Below, one piece after another: positions 19,384 through 30,186 of a stretch of DNA of 61,475 bases. The stretch is from positions 1-61,475 of the forward strand of contig CALSMD010000004.1 of the NCBI GenBank assembly GCA_943787365.1. The letters are read 5' to 3'. Below the pieces are notes generated by a model, which saw only the letters and a program-made list of their open reading frames with translations, ran no database searches and was not told the origin of the DNA. Both the position numbers and the translations under genes were made by a program. The first letter of the stretch is position 1. Every line of letters starts with the position of its first letter. The stretch is from an uncultured Flavobacteriaceae bacterium. GTDB taxonomy: Bacteria; Bacteroidota; Bacteroidia; Flavobacteriales; Flavobacteriaceae.

Positions 19384-20333
19384 TTAATTACTTCTTTGAG
19401 TAATTCAAATATTTTAAAAAAAACATTATTATATTTATAAACTTTATAATATTGTGTCTGGACTCCTCCAAATTTCCTTATAGATTGTTCAATATTTTCA
19501 TCCATACTACCTGTAAAATCAAACTTTTTGGTTACAGTCGATACAAATCCTATTATTTCTTTTACTAACAAACTTGCAGCACCGCTATTTCTTGTTTCAG
19601 GGTCAATGGTACTTATTAAATTATATGCCGAATTTTCATCCCAAATTACAAATAAAGCTCCATGTATTGTCCCCTCAGTATCAACAGCATAAATAGTTCT
19701 CCCTGAATTATTAGAATAACAACAGTTATACATTTTTACAAATGTGTCCATAGAATATGAAATTAATATTCCTTGTTTTTTTAGTGTCATTTTATGATTT
19801 TCATAAAATTCATTTGCAGAGAGATCATATCTTATTTTAATTATTTTCTCCGCTTTTTTAATATTTTTTTTCTTTGACCTATCAAAATTAGAATAAATTT
19901 CATTCAAATTGGTTAAATCATCTATCACATATGTATACCTAGTGGTTTGTTTGAATTTTTTCCAAAAAAATGGTAACCAGTTTTTTTGAGAATAATTAAA
20001 ATTTTGATTAAATGAATGAAATTTTGGCAACTCAATTATAATTTTTGTCAATATTTTTTTCTCAAAACTTAGCTTTTTTGAATAACTCTGGTTCATTGGA
20101 TATTTAATAAAAGGGCCTAATTTTTGAGTCAAAATAGGCATCTTAATAATGCTAAAACCCCATTCTAATTTAAAATAATAGGGCATAGAGGCTATAATTT
20201 CACCTTGTTCTTCTAACAAAATTACATCCCAATTTTCAACTCCACATAAAGCATCTAACCAATATGGTTTACTAAAAATAGGCATGTCTTTTTCAGATTG
20301 GCAAAAAATATTATATTTTTCCTTATTCGTCAT
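19380..20333 (-). CDS. FemAB/GNAT-type acyltransferase of the polysaccharide locus
   Basis: The 317-residue protein fits the BioF2-like/FemAB acyltransferase group. It has KPYWLDALCGVENWDVILLE at the N-terminus, a basic linker (SRSKKKNIKKAEKI equivalent, about 150-165) and a C-terminal GNAT-like half with GALFVIWDENSAYNLIS and a following GAASLLVKEII. FemAB proteins transfer amino acids from aminoacyl-tRNA, and other members transfer acyl groups. The acceptor here is probably an amino sugar of the repeat unit, which is inferred. It is coupled by overlap to the deacetylase and abuts the formyltransferase gene. Confidence 0.75.
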   Translation of the reverse strand: MTNKEKYNIFCQSEKDMPIFSKPYWLDALCGVENWDVILLEEQGEIIASMPYYFKLEWGFSIIKMPILTQKLGPFIKYPMNQSYSKKLSFEKKILTKIIIELPKFHSFNQNFNYSQKNWLPFFWKKFKQTTRYTYVIDDLTNLNEIYSNFDRSKKKNIKKAEKIIKIRYDLSANEFYENHKMTLKKQGILISYSMDTFVKMYNCCYSNNSGRTIYAVDTEGTIHGALFVIWDENSAYNLISTIDPETRNSGAASLLVKEIIGFVSTVTKKFDFTGSMDENIEQSIRKFGGVQTQYYKVYKYNNVFFKIFELLKEVIK

Positions 20334-21278
20334 TTATCTAACAAAATTTAAAATCATATTTTTAAAACTAAACTTTAATGAAATATAAATAAAACCATCT
20401 TTACAAACAGTAAAATTTTTACCATTTTCTTTATATACTTTACTCAAACAATAACCTTTAGTTTCACACTTCATATAATCCTTGATTATCCAACGCTGAC
20501 CTTTATAAATACCTTTGGGCAATTCAATCGCATTAAGCCATAACTCCGTCCCTCTTAATAAATGCCAAATCTTCTCAACATCCCAATTTTCCCAATCAAC
20601 CAACTCACTATGCTCCTTCAACTTAATATTTCTCGCTCTAATTGTTGATGATTCTTTAATTTGTTCTAACCTTGGAAGATTCTTAAAATTTTTAAGCCCT
20701 TTTAAAATTAATTTAACTCCAATTTCACCAATTACTATATCATTTAAATCTGGAGATTTAATTCCCAATGGGATTTGGTACTCCTCCTGATAAATAATAT
20801 CACCCGTATCTTCGCCATCGTCAATAAAATGTAAGGTTACTCCTCCTTTTTTATCTTTATTAAAATACATCCAAAACCAAGGGTTTGGTCCACGATAATT
20901 TGGCAGTAATGATGGGTGAAGATTTATTGTTTTATATTTAGGAATATTATAAATATTACTTTTTAATAATTCACTCATCATATATATTACAATTAAATCA
21001 GGTGTTTTATCCTTAACCCAATTTTCCAAATCATAATTACTCCCTTTATCCATAAAATAAAAAGGGATGTTATTCCTATTTGAAAAATCTTTTAAAGAAG
21101 AATACTTTTTAAAAAATATTGATATAAACCTTCTAATTTGATTAACAAAACTATTTGTCTTTGCCTTATTTTTCTTTGATGAGGTTTGAATGATACCGAC
21201 AACGTTTGCCTCTTTTAATAAAGGTTCTACAATTCTTGAGACTCCTTGGGTAATGATAATAATATTCGCCTTATACAT
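20334..21278 (-). CDS. Formyltransferase family protein, probable sugar N-formyltransferase
   Basis: The 314-residue protein has the N10-formyl-tetrahydrofolate transferase fold. Its active-site signature is INLHPSLLPNYRGPNPWFW followed by GVTLHFIDDGEDTGDII, giving the Asn/His/Asp triad. A C-terminal extension includes DWENWDVEKIWHLLRG. The N-terminus is divergent from tRNA formyltransferase, and the genomic position favours a sugar N-formyltransferase of the VioF/FdtF/WlaRD type. RmlA and RmlB are encoded in the same locus, so the substrate could be a dTDP-amino-dideoxy sugar. This substrate is inferred. Confidence 0.85.
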   Translation of the reverse strand: MYKANIIIITQGVSRIVEPLLKEANVVGIIQTSSKKNKAKTNSFVNQIRRFISIFFKKYSSLKDFSNRNNIPFYFMDKGSNYDLENWVKDKTPDLIVIYMMSELLKSNIYNIPKYKTINLHPSLLPNYRGPNPWFWMYFNKDKKGGVTLHFIDDGEDTGDIIYQEEYQIPLGIKSPDLNDIVIGEIGVKLILKGLKNFKNLPRLEQIKESSTIRARNIKLKEHSELVDWENWDVEKIWHLLRGTELWLNAIELPKGIYKGQRWIIKDYMKCETKGYCLSKVYKENGKNFTVCKDGFIYISLKFSFKNMILNFVR

Positions 21279-21872
21279 TTAATTTTTTCTTTCTAAAATT
21301 ACCGAATTTTTCTTTTTTAATATAACCATAGTACTCGTGATCATTTCTATATAAATGACATTCCTCTTTTTTAAGTTTCTTTATAATCTTTGCAGGGTTT
21401 CCTGCAATCACACAAAAACCATCAGGAAAAGATTTAGTTACTACAGCACCAGAACCTACTATAGTATAATCACCTAAATTAACATTGGGCATAATTGTAC
21501 TATTCATACCTATCCAGCAATAATCACCAATATTTATTTCGCTTTTTTTTTTTTTTTATTATCATATAATTCGTGGTTTGCACTAATTATCCCAACATTA
21601 GGGCCAATAATGGTATAATCACCAATATATATTTTACCACCTCCTTGAATATAACATCCGTGTGACAGCCCTGGTGCAGTTCCAATCCCTATTTTAATGT
21701 TATTTACATGAGTAACAACAGTTGTGAAATGAACAGGCCAATAAACCTTTCTATTAAATCCCAATATTTTTTGCAAAACATAAGTCTTAAATGTAATTGG
21801 GGCTGCGGTCAATCTAGTTTCATAAAACCTTTTAAAAAATAATTGTAAAATAATTAAATATATTTTTTTCAT
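21271..21872 (-). pseudogene. Hexapeptide-repeat O-acetyltransferase, frame broken at a poly-A tract
   Basis: The first part (21534-21872, 112 aa) has a membrane-proximal N-terminus, then the left-handed beta-helix repeats IGIGTAPGLSHGCYIQGGGK and IGDYTIIGPNVGIISANHEL. The second part (21271-21507) continues with NSTIMPNVNLGDYTIVGSGA and VIAGNPAKIIKKL, the normal C-terminal end of maltose/serine-acetyltransferase-like proteins. The break falls exactly at a run of 15 A (coding strand, 21543-21557). With 13 or 16 A the reading continues as KKSEINIGDYCWIGMNS into the second part. It is either a sequencing slip or a phase-variable switch. It lies between the flippase and formyltransferase genes. 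Confidence 0.85.
21543..21557. repeat. 15-base homopolymer (T on plus strand)
   Basis: A run of 15 identical bases lies inside the acetyltransferase coding region. A tract length of 1 modulo 3 would give an open frame; the present length of 15 closes it. Confidence 0.9.
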
Positions 21873-23146
21873 CCTTTTTTCATTAAATCACCCTTTGATA
21901 TTTTCCAATAAACAATTAAAAATAAAAGATATTCGATACTCATGATGATACTAAATATCATTAGTATATCGATAAATTTGAAGTTCATTGTATCACCGAT
22001 TAAAAAAAGGGAGACAGTTGTAGTTAATAATAATAAATTAATATAAAAACCAAATTGTTGTTTTTGATGCACAGATAATGTATTTGACAAAGAACTACTA
22101 ACAAATCTAATCGCAGCCAATGGAATAAGTAATTTAGCGTAACTTCCCGAGACTCTCCATTCCTCACCAAATACGAATGCAAAAACAGGTTCAGCCACTA
22201 AAAATAATATTAAAAAAATAGGAATAGAAATAAGTACTAACTTTTTTAAGGTTTTAATGAAAATAATTTCAGTTGACCCATTATCATTATACTCCTGAGA
22301 TGCTTTTTGAAAATACACCTGGCTAAAACTACTTCCTATTACACGTGCAGGAATCCCAACTATTCGTTGCGTCAAAGAATAAAACCCGAGCGTGGTAAGA
22401 GAAAAAATAGAAGATATTAAAAAGTTAATAATATTTAAATTAATAGTGTTTATAAAAATTGATGGCAAAGAAAATATTGGGAACTTCTTATAAATTATAG
22501 CTTGTTTCTTTATATTATTTTTTGATATGACTACATTCGCTTTTGCTTCTTTAAGCGTCTTATAAAGCATCCCATTTCCTGTAAAATATGATATTATTTG
22601 TCCAATTATTAACCCTATAGGTCCTAACGCAATTAAGCCAATTATCACTTGAGATAAACTTAGACCAATTGAGCGACTAACCAAGGAAATTGAAACATTT
22701 TTAAACTCTTTTTTACGTATATTAAAAAAATTTAAAGAATTATAAATTCCAACTAACAAGGTTGAAAGAGGGACTAGAAATAGCCAATTTTCAAGTTCTT
22801 TATTCCCTAATAAATTTGCAATATTTGTATTGAAAAACAAAACAATTACTAATAATAATAAACTAAAGACTGTAGCAATTACAACACCTAAAACAACCAA
22901 ATTAATTGCATCATCATCACTTTTAGGCAATAGAATGGATTGCTCATATTGCCCATTTGCAATTGCCCCTGCAATTGCAGTAATTGCCAAAAACAATGCA
23001 AAAACACCAAAGTCATCTGGCGTGTAGATTCTAGTCAATATTGGTGTTACAGCAATAGGTATTGCTTGAGCAATAGTAGTACCTGTCATTAATGTTAGTA
23101 CATTTTTGACAAAATCTGATTTAAAAATGTTTGAATTGATTTTCAC
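21869..23146 (-). CDS. Lipopolysaccharide/oligosaccharide flippase (Wzx-type, MOP superfamily)
   Basis: This 425-residue integral membrane protein should translocate the lipid-linked repeat unit across the inner membrane. Its N-terminus reads VLTLMTGTTIAQAIPIAVTPILTRIYTPDDFG, the standard start of Wzx-like flippases. About twelve hydrophobic helices follow and the C-terminus is YLLFLIVYWKISKGDLMKKG. It overlaps the acetyltransferase gene by four bases. Together with the PglC-like, EpsG-like, Wza-like and Wzc-like genes it defines a Wzx/Wzy pathway. Confidence 0.93.
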   Translation of the reverse strand: MKINSNIFKSDFVKNVLTLMTGTTIAQAIPIAVTPILTRIYTPDDFGVFALFLAITAIAGAIANGQYEQSILLPKSDDDAINLVVLGVVIATVFSLLLLVIVLFFNTNIANLLGNKELENWLFLVPLSTLLVGIYNSLNFFNIRKKEFKNVSISLVSRSIGLSLSQVIIGLIALGPIGLIIGQIISYFTGNGMLYKTLKEAKANVVISKNNIKKQAIIYKKFPIFSLPSIFINTINLNIINFLISSIFSLTTLGFYSLTQRIVGIPARVIGSSFSQVYFQKASQEYNDNGSTEIIFIKTLKKLVLISIPIFLILFLVAEPVFAFVFGEEWRVSGSYAKLLIPLAAIRFVSSSLSNTLSVHQKQQFGFYINLLLLTTTVSLFLIGDTMNFKFIDILMIFSIIMSIEYLLFLIVYWKISKGDLMKKG

Positions 23147-23162
23147 TTAATTTTACACAAAA

Positions 23163-24170
<1,008 letters not shown>

Positions 24171-24229
24171 CTAAAAATGGAAGTGAATCCTTTCTAGTTA
24201 TTATGATGTTTTAAAATAAATGAATTTTA

Positions 24230-24805
24230 CTAACGCGTACGACTGACAGTGTTGTCTTTGAGTCTATATTCTTGATTTGTTTCTGGACATCTTGCTGTTC
24301 CGTTAGAATCAAAATGAAGCTTATGTCCGTACTCACTGACCCATCCAATTTGTCTAGAAGGATTTCCTACTACTAATGCATAATTTTGAATTTCTTTTAC
24401 CACTACAGCTCCAGCTCCAACAAAAGCATAGCTTCCGATATTATTTCCGCAAACAATGGTGGCGTTAGCACCAATACTCGCTCCCTTTTTAACAAGTGTT
24501 TTTGAATATTGATCTCTACGATTCACAGCACTTCTGGGGTTTATAACATTAGTGAATACCATAGAAGGACCTAAAAACACATCGTCCTCACATATAACAC
24601 CTGTATAAATAGATACATTATTTTGAACCTTAACATTATTCCCTAATCTCACTTTTGGAGAAATAACCACGTTTTGACCAATATTACAGTTTTGACCAAT
24701 AAAAGAATCTGACATGATATGAGAAAAATGCCAAATTTTACTGCCATTTCCAATTTCACAATCAGAATCAATCACAGCTGTTTCATGCTTAAAATAATTT
24801 TTCAT
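24230..24805 (-). CDS. Hexapeptide N-acetyltransferase, WbpD/WlbB-like
   Basis: The 191-residue beta-helix protein opens with HETAVIDSDCEIGNGSKIWHFSHI, a signature of the WbpD/WlbB UDP-sugar 3-N-acetyltransferase group. Further hexapeptide repeats include IGQNCNIGQNVVISPKVRLG and VFLGPSMVFTNVINPRS, with GASIGANATIVCG and VVGNPSRQIGWVS near the end. It would acetylate the 3-amino group of UDP-GlcNAc(3NH2)A. Pairing with the WbpB-like gene supports a 2,3-diacetamido uronic acid in the polymer. Confidence 0.9.
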   Translation of the reverse strand: MKNYFKHETAVIDSDCEIGNGSKIWHFSHIMSDSFIGQNCNIGQNVVISPKVRLGNNVKVQNNVSIYTGVICEDDVFLGPSMVFTNVINPRSAVNRRDQYSKTLVKKGASIGANATIVCGNNIGSYAFVGAGAVVVKEIQNYALVVGNPSRQIGWVSEYGHKLHFDSNGTARCPETNQEYRLKDNTVSRTR

Positions 24806-24848
24806 AATTCAGTAGTAGGTAATATTATCGTACTTAGGGTAATATTTA

Positions 24849-25721
24849 TTAAGCTCCCAACAACCCCTTCAAATACGCATAATAATCGCCTTTTAAGTTG
24901 GCTATGCGTTGGGATAAATCGGACTTTGAGATCCAATCGTTATTTATAGCAATTTCTTCGGGACAGGCTATTTTTTGACCCGTTCGTTTTTCTATGGTTT
25001 TTACAAACTCGGTGGCTTCTGCTAAGGCTTCGTGCGTTCCTGTATCTAACCATGCAAAGCCACGACTGAGAATCTCCATTTTTAAATTCTCTTGCCGTAA
25101 ATAAGCCTCATTCACTGATGTGATTTCTAGCTCTCCTCTTTTGGACGGTTCAATTTTTTTGGCAATTTCAATCACAGAATTCGGATAAAAATACAATCCT
25201 ACTACTGCATAATTGGATTTTGGTTTCAGTGGTTTTTCTTCAATACTCACCACATTATTGTCGGCATCAAATTCAGCCACACCATAACGTTCAGGATCTT
25301 TGACATAACTTCCAAACACCACTGCTTTTTGATCTTTTTTAACGGTTTCTACTGCAGAATTTAAAAGGTTTTGAAGTCCAGCTCCGTAAAAAATATTATC
25401 TCCTAACACCATACACACAGCATCGGTGCCAATAAATTTTTCACCAATGATAAAGGCTTGTGCCAATCCATCGGGGGACGGTTGTTCTTCGTAAGAAAGT
25501 GAAATTCCAAAATTAGAACCATCGCCAAGCAATTGCTTAAAATTAGGTAAATCGTGTGGGGTAGAAATAATTAGAATCTCTTTAATCCCTGCAATCATTA
25601 ATACAGACAATGGATAGTAAATCATTGGCTTATCATACACAGGCAACAATTGTTTACTAACACTTAACGTTAATGGATGTAAACGTGTTCCTGAGCCTCC
25701 TGCAAGTATAATTCCCTTCAT
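24849..25721 (-). CDS. rfbA: Glucose-1-phosphate thymidylyltransferase (RmlA)
   Basis: The enzyme makes dTDP-glucose from glucose 1-phosphate and dTTP. The 290 residues begin [18 protein letters not shown] with the nucleotide-binding loop, followed by [27 protein letters not shown] residues ([11 protein letters not shown]), [19 protein letters not shown] and [15 protein letters not shown]. All are family hallmarks and the length is standard. It lies one base from rfbB. No rfbC or rfbD is present, so the dTDP-4-keto-6-deoxyglucose formed is probably not converted to rhamnose by this locus. Confidence 0.96.
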   Translation of the reverse strand: MKGIILAGGSGTRLHPLTLSVSKQLLPVYDKPMIYYPLSVLMIAGIKEILIISTPHDLPNFKQLLGDGSNFGISLSYEEQPSPDGLAQAFIIGEKFIGTDAVCMVLGDNIFYGAGLQNLLNSAVETVKKDQKAVVFGSYVKDPERYGVAEFDADNNVVSIEEKPLKPKSNYAVVGLYFYPNSVIEIAKKIEPSKRGELEITSVNEAYLRQENLKMEILSRGFAWLDTGTHEALAEATEFVKTIEKRTGQKIACPEEIAINNDWISKSDLSQRIANLKGDYYAYLKGLLGA

Positions 25722-25722
25722 C

Positions 25723-26769
25723 TTAGCTGTATTGTTGTTTGTAATAATTTATATAATCTCCCGAAGTAATATGATCGAGCCATTTCGTATTTTCTAAATA
25801 CCAATCAATGGTTTTAGACAGTCCTTCTTCAAAAGTAACCGAAGGATTCCATCCCAATTCTTTTTGAATTTTAGTCGCATCAATCGCATAGCGTAAATCA
25901 TGACCGGGACGGTCTTTTACATAAGAGATGAGCGCTTCACTACTCCCTTTCGTTCTATTTAGTTTTGCATCCATTTGCTGACAAAGGAGTTTTACTAAAT
26001 CAATGTTTTTCCATTCATTGAACCCTCCAATATTGTAAGTTTCATGATTATTACCTTTATGAAATACCAAATCAATGGCCAAGGCATGATCGATGACATA
26101 CAGCCAATCGCGGGTATAATTCCCATCGCCATACACAGGCAAGGCTTGATTTTGAATGATGTTATTTATAAATAAAGGAATCAATTTTTCTGGAAACTGA
26201 TAGGCTCCATAATTGTTAGAACAATTGGAAATCACATACGGCAATCCATACGTTTCTCCATAAGCTCTCACAAAATGATCCGAACTTGCTTTAGATGCCG
26301 AATAAGGGGAGTTGGGATCGTAAGCCGTTGACTCTTCAAACAAGCCAGTCGCTCCTAAGCTGCCATAAACCTCATCGGTACTGATGTGATAAAATCGCTT
26401 TCCTTCCCAGTTGGATTGCCATAAATTTTTGAACGCATTTAATAAAATCATCGTTCCAAAAATATTTGTTTTGGCAAATGCCAACGGATCTTTTATAGAC
26501 CGGTCTACATGCGATTCTGCAGCCAAATGAATCACTCCTTGAAATTGATGGGTTTCAAAAAGCGTATTAATGAAATCTTCATCACAAATATCGCCTTTCA
26601 AAAAAGTATAATTGTCTTGAGCTTCTATATCTGCAAGGTTTTCCAAATTTCCTGCGTAGGTTAATGCATCTAAATTAAAAACATGGTAATTCGGATAGGC
26701 GGTCACAAATTGTCTTACGACATGAGAGCCTATAAATCCTGCACCACCTGTGATTAATATCTTTTTCAT
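25723..26769 (-). CDS. rfbB: dTDP-glucose 4,6-dehydratase (RmlB)
   Basis: This short-chain dehydrogenase family enzyme converts dTDP-glucose to dTDP-4-keto-6-deoxyglucose. The 348 residues show [27 protein letters not shown], the catalytic-region [12 protein letters not shown], and [19 protein letters not shown] with the Tyr-Lys pair. [18 protein letters not shown] and the C-terminal [12 protein letters not shown] follow. It overlaps the upstream epimerase gene by four bases. It forms a unit with rfbA. Confidence 0.96.
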   Translation of the reverse strand: MKKILITGGAGFIGSHVVRQFVTAYPNYHVFNLDALTYAGNLENLADIEAQDNYTFLKGDICDEDFINTLFETHQFQGVIHLAAESHVDRSIKDPLAFAKTNIFGTMILLNAFKNLWQSNWEGKRFYHISTDEVYGSLGATGLFEESTAYDPNSPYSASKASSDHFVRAYGETYGLPYVISNCSNNYGAYQFPEKLIPLFINNIIQNQALPVYGDGNYTRDWLYVIDHALAIDLVFHKGNNHETYNIGGFNEWKNIDLVKLLCQQMDAKLNRTKGSSEALISYVKDRPGHDLRYAIDATKIQKELGWNPSVTFEEGLSKTIDWYLENTKWLDHITSGDYINYYKQQYS

Positions 26770-27791
26770 TTATTATAATAAGTCTTATACCAGTCCACGA
26801 AGGCTTCTACGCCAGTTTCTAAGGGTGTGGAAGGCTGGTAGTCATAGTCGGTTTTTAGATGCTCTACATTTGCCCAGGTCTGATTTACATCCCCCGCTTG
26901 CATTGGCATCATTATACGTTCTGTTGTTTTGCCTGTACTTTTTTCAATCGCTTCAATAAAATCTAAAAGCTGCACAGGTTGACTGTTTCCAATATTATAT
27001 AATTTGTATAACTCCTTTTCTTTAAAGGTCTTTAAAAGTGTATTTTCAACCCCTTCAATAATATCATCGATGTAAGTGAAATCACGAGAGAGATTACCCT
27101 CATTAAAAACCTTAATCGGTTGGTTATTTAAAATGGCTTCTGTGAACAGGAACAAGGCCATATCTGGACGTCCCCAAGGACCATAGACTGTGAAAAATCG
27201 CAATCCAATCGTTTCAATGTTGTAAAGATGGCTGTAGGTATGTGCCATCAACTCATTGGATTTTTTGGTAGCCGCATACAAACTAATTGGCTGATCTACC
27301 ACAGCAGTTTCTTCAAAAGGAACCGCCTCACTATTTCCATACACACTTGAGCTACTCGCATACACTAAGCGAGGCACTTTATGATGTCGACAACATTCTA
27401 AAATATTAAGAAATCCAGATACATTACTGTCAATATAGGCTTCTGGATTTTCAATCGAATAACGCACACCTGCTTGAGCTGCCAAGTTACAAACACTCTC
27501 AAATTGATAGGTTTTAAATAGTATAGGCAAAGCCTTTCGATCTTCGAGATTTAAACGAATGAATTGAAACTGATCTCCATAAATATCACTGGAAATAATA
27601 CTGTCAAAATGTTCAGCATCCGATCGATGAATTCCCAATTCTTTGAGGCGACCATATTTCAGTTCGACGTTGTAATAATCATTTATATTATCCAATCCAA
27701 CCACACGGTGACCTTGTTTTAAAAGGCGTTCACAGAGGTGAAACCCAATAAACCCTGCAGCACCAGTAACTAAGATTGTTTGTGAACTCAT
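26766..27791 (-). CDS. UDP-glucuronate 4-epimerase-like NAD-dependent epimerase (CapI/WbnF group)
   Basis: The predicted reaction is UDP-glucuronate to UDP-galacturonate. The protein shows ILVTGAAGFIGFHLCERLLK, the group-specific GLDNINDYYNVELKYGRL, NLAAQAGVRYSIENPEAYI, YASSSSVYG and the Tyr/Lys segment SLYAATKKSNELMAHTYS. GLRFFTVYGPWGRPDMALF is characteristic of this group. The ATG at 27791 is preferred over one at 27833, which lies inside ugd. It starts one base after the ugd stop, which supplies its substrate. Confidence 0.93.
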   Translation of the reverse strand: MSSQTILVTGAAGFIGFHLCERLLKQGHRVVGLDNINDYYNVELKYGRLKELGIHRSDAEHFDSIISSDIYGDQFQFIRLNLEDRKALPILFKTYQFESVCNLAAQAGVRYSIENPEAYIDSNVSGFLNILECCRHHKVPRLVYASSSSVYGNSEAVPFEETAVVDQPISLYAATKKSNELMAHTYSHLYNIETIGLRFFTVYGPWGRPDMALFLFTEAILNNQPIKVFNEGNLSRDFTYIDDIIEGVENTLLKTFKEKELYKLYNIGNSQPVQLLDFIEAIEKSTGKTTERIMMPMQAGDVNQTWANVEHLKTDYDYQPSTPLETGVEAFVDWYKTYYNK

Positions 27792-27792
27792 T

Positions 27793-29186
27793 TTATCTTC
27801 CAATTGCTTTGTAAGTGAATCCAATTGTTTCAAGCGCTGCTTGGTCTAAAATATTACGACCATCAAAAATAAAAGCTGGTTTGAGCATACCATCATAAAT
27901 TTTTTGCCAATCATAGGTTTTAAATTCATCCCATTCCGTAATCACCGCCAGTGCATGCGCACCTTCTAAGGCTGTATACGGATCGTTATGAATATCTAAA
28001 AATTTACTCGTTTTCTGTTTCTGTTCTGCTGTTTAATCCATTCAAATCAGAATGCATTTGAACCCCGGTTACTTTCGGATCATAGACTTGTATGTGTGCT
28101 TGCTCTTCAATCAACTTATCGGCAATATAAATCGCTGCAGATTCTCTGGTATCATTGGTGTCTTTCTTAAAAGCCCATCCTAAAAACCCGATTTTTTTCC
28201 CTGCAACAGTCCCGTATAAAGAGGTGACTATTTGCTGTGCAAACCGACTGCGTTGGTGGTTGTTCATGATGATGACTTGCTCCCAATAATTAGCAGCTTC
28301 GTCCAACCCTAAGGATTTACATATATATACTAAATTTAAAATGTCTTTTTGAAAACAAGAGCCTCCAAATCCTACAGAAGCTTTTAAGAATTTAGGGCCG
28401 ATTCGTGAATCTGTTCCAATCGCTTTGGCAACATCATCAATATTAGCGCCAGTCGATTCACAAAGTTCCGTCAAAGCATTAATAGAAGAACACGCGTTGT
28501 GCTAAAAATGCATTTGCCGTCAATTTTGACAACTCTGAGGACCATAGATTCGTTGTGATAATTTGATCTTTTGGAACCCAAGTCGCATAAATATTTACTA
28601 AGGCCTCAATGGCTTTGAGCCCACTTTCCGTTTGGTCGCCTCCGATCAAAACACGGTCCGGTGCTTCCAAATCTTGAACTGCGGTGCCTTCCGCTAAAAA
28701 CTCTGGGTTGGAGAGTATTTCAAAATTAACCCCCGTTCCTGTATTTTCTAAGATGTCTTTAATCGCCTCGGCTGTTTTTACAGGTAAGGTCGATTTTTCA
28801 ACAACAATTTTATCAGAGGTTGCTATTTTAGCGATTTGACGCGCACAGAGCTCTACATATTGTAAATCTGCTGCCATACCTTTTCCTGCACCATAAGTTT
28901 TTGTGGGGGTATTGACCGATATAAAAATCATATCTGCTTCGTGAATCGCCCCTTCAACATCTGTTGAGAAAAACAAATTTCGACCACGCGCTTCTGCAAC
29001 TACGGCGTCCAGTCCGGGTTCAAAAATAGGAAGTTTGTCTAAATCTTCTGAATTCCAAGCATCAATACGCGCTTGATTCATATCCACTACAATCACTTTT
29101 ATAGAAGGATTTTTTTGGGCAATGACCGACATTGTTGGCCCACCTACATAGCCTGCTCCAATACAACAAATTGTACTTATACTCAT
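27793..29186 (-). pseudogene. ugd: UDP-glucose 6-dehydrogenase, interrupted by two frameshifts
   Basis: The enzyme oxidises UDP-glucose to UDP-glucuronate. Three consecutive parts in three frames cover the full family. Part one (28479-29186) has [28 protein letters not shown] and [10 protein letters not shown]. Part two (28004-28474) has [10 protein letters not shown] with the catalytic cysteine and [13 protein letters not shown]. Part three (27793 to about 28010) has AVITEWDEFKTYDW and FIFDGRNILD. The breaks are near 28485 and 28015 and both shift the frame in the same direction. Apart from these single-base events nothing is lost, and the length (about 464 residues) suits the eukaryote-like Ugd class. 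Confidence 0.93.
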
Positions 29187-29192
29187 TTTTGG

Positions 29193-30186
29193 TTAACTTT
29201 TAAACTGTTCCCAATACCATTCTACGGCGTTTTTAAGTCCGCTTTCGAAGTTATGGGTTGGTTTGTAATTTAATAATTTGACTGCTTTGTCAATGGAGGC
29301 CTGAGAGTGAGGAATGTCTCCTAACCGGTTTGGACCATGAATCTCTTTAACGTTTGCAATCGCTGGGTCAAATTTAGATAAATATTTTTTTAAACTATGC
29401 ACAAGTTGGACTAAAGTCGTCCGATCGCCCACAGCAGTGTTGTATATTTGATTTAATGCCGACTCTGTTTTGGTTGTTAACGCTAAAAGATTCATTCTTA
29501 TAACGTTGTCAATATAAGTAAAATCGCGGGAATTTGAACCATCTCCATTGATGACAGGTGCTTCGTGATTCATCAATTGAATAACAAATTTTGGAATGAC
29601 CGCCGCATAGGCTCCATTTGGATCTTGTTTTCTTCCAAAAACATTAAAATACCGCAATCCAACAGTGTCTAAATTATAACTATTTTTAAAAATGGTTGCA
29701 TATAATTCGTTGACATACTTCGTAATGGCATACGGCGATAAGGGTGCGCCGATTTCATCTTCTTTTTTGGGAAGTTTTGTAGAATCCCCATAGGTAGAAC
29801 TACTGGCGGCATATACAAAACGTTTCACTTGTTGATCTCTGGAAGCTGATTAACATATTTAGAAATCCATCAACATTGACGGCATTCGTTGTTATTGGAT
29901 CTTTGATGGAACGTGGCACAGAACCCAACGCTGCTTGGTGGAGCACATAATCAACTTGATGACAGGCTTTTTGACAGGCTTCTAAATTTCTAATATCTGC
30001 TTCTATAAACTGAAAGTTCTTGTGGTTTAAAAAGGGTTGGATATTGTGCATAAAACCCGTCGCTAAATTATCCAAACAGCGAACGTTTACATCGAGTTTC
30101 AATAAGGCTTCACATAGGTTAGAGCCTATAAACCCAGCGCCGCCAGTGACTAAAACCGTTTTATTTTTTAAATCTTTAAACATCAT
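29193..30186 (-). pseudogene. UDP-N-acetylhexosamine(uronate) 4-epimerase, TviC/WbpP-like, one frameshift
   Basis: This SDR-family epimerase would convert UDP-GlcNAc(A) to UDP-GalNAc(A). The N-terminal part (29800-30186) has [20 protein letters not shown] and [14 protein letters not shown], a typical TviC/WbpP segment. The C-terminal part (29193-29828) has [27 protein letters not shown] with the Tyr/Lys pair, and GLRYFNVFGRKQDPNGAYAA. The two overlap around 29820, where one base breaks the frame. It directly follows the TviB-like dehydrogenase, as in many capsule loci of this phylum. Confidence 0.92.

Noticed and set aside
27792..27833. Start at 27833 for the UDP-glucuronate epimerase
   Set aside because: The extra residues lie within the end of ugd in another frame; the family N-terminus begins at 27791.
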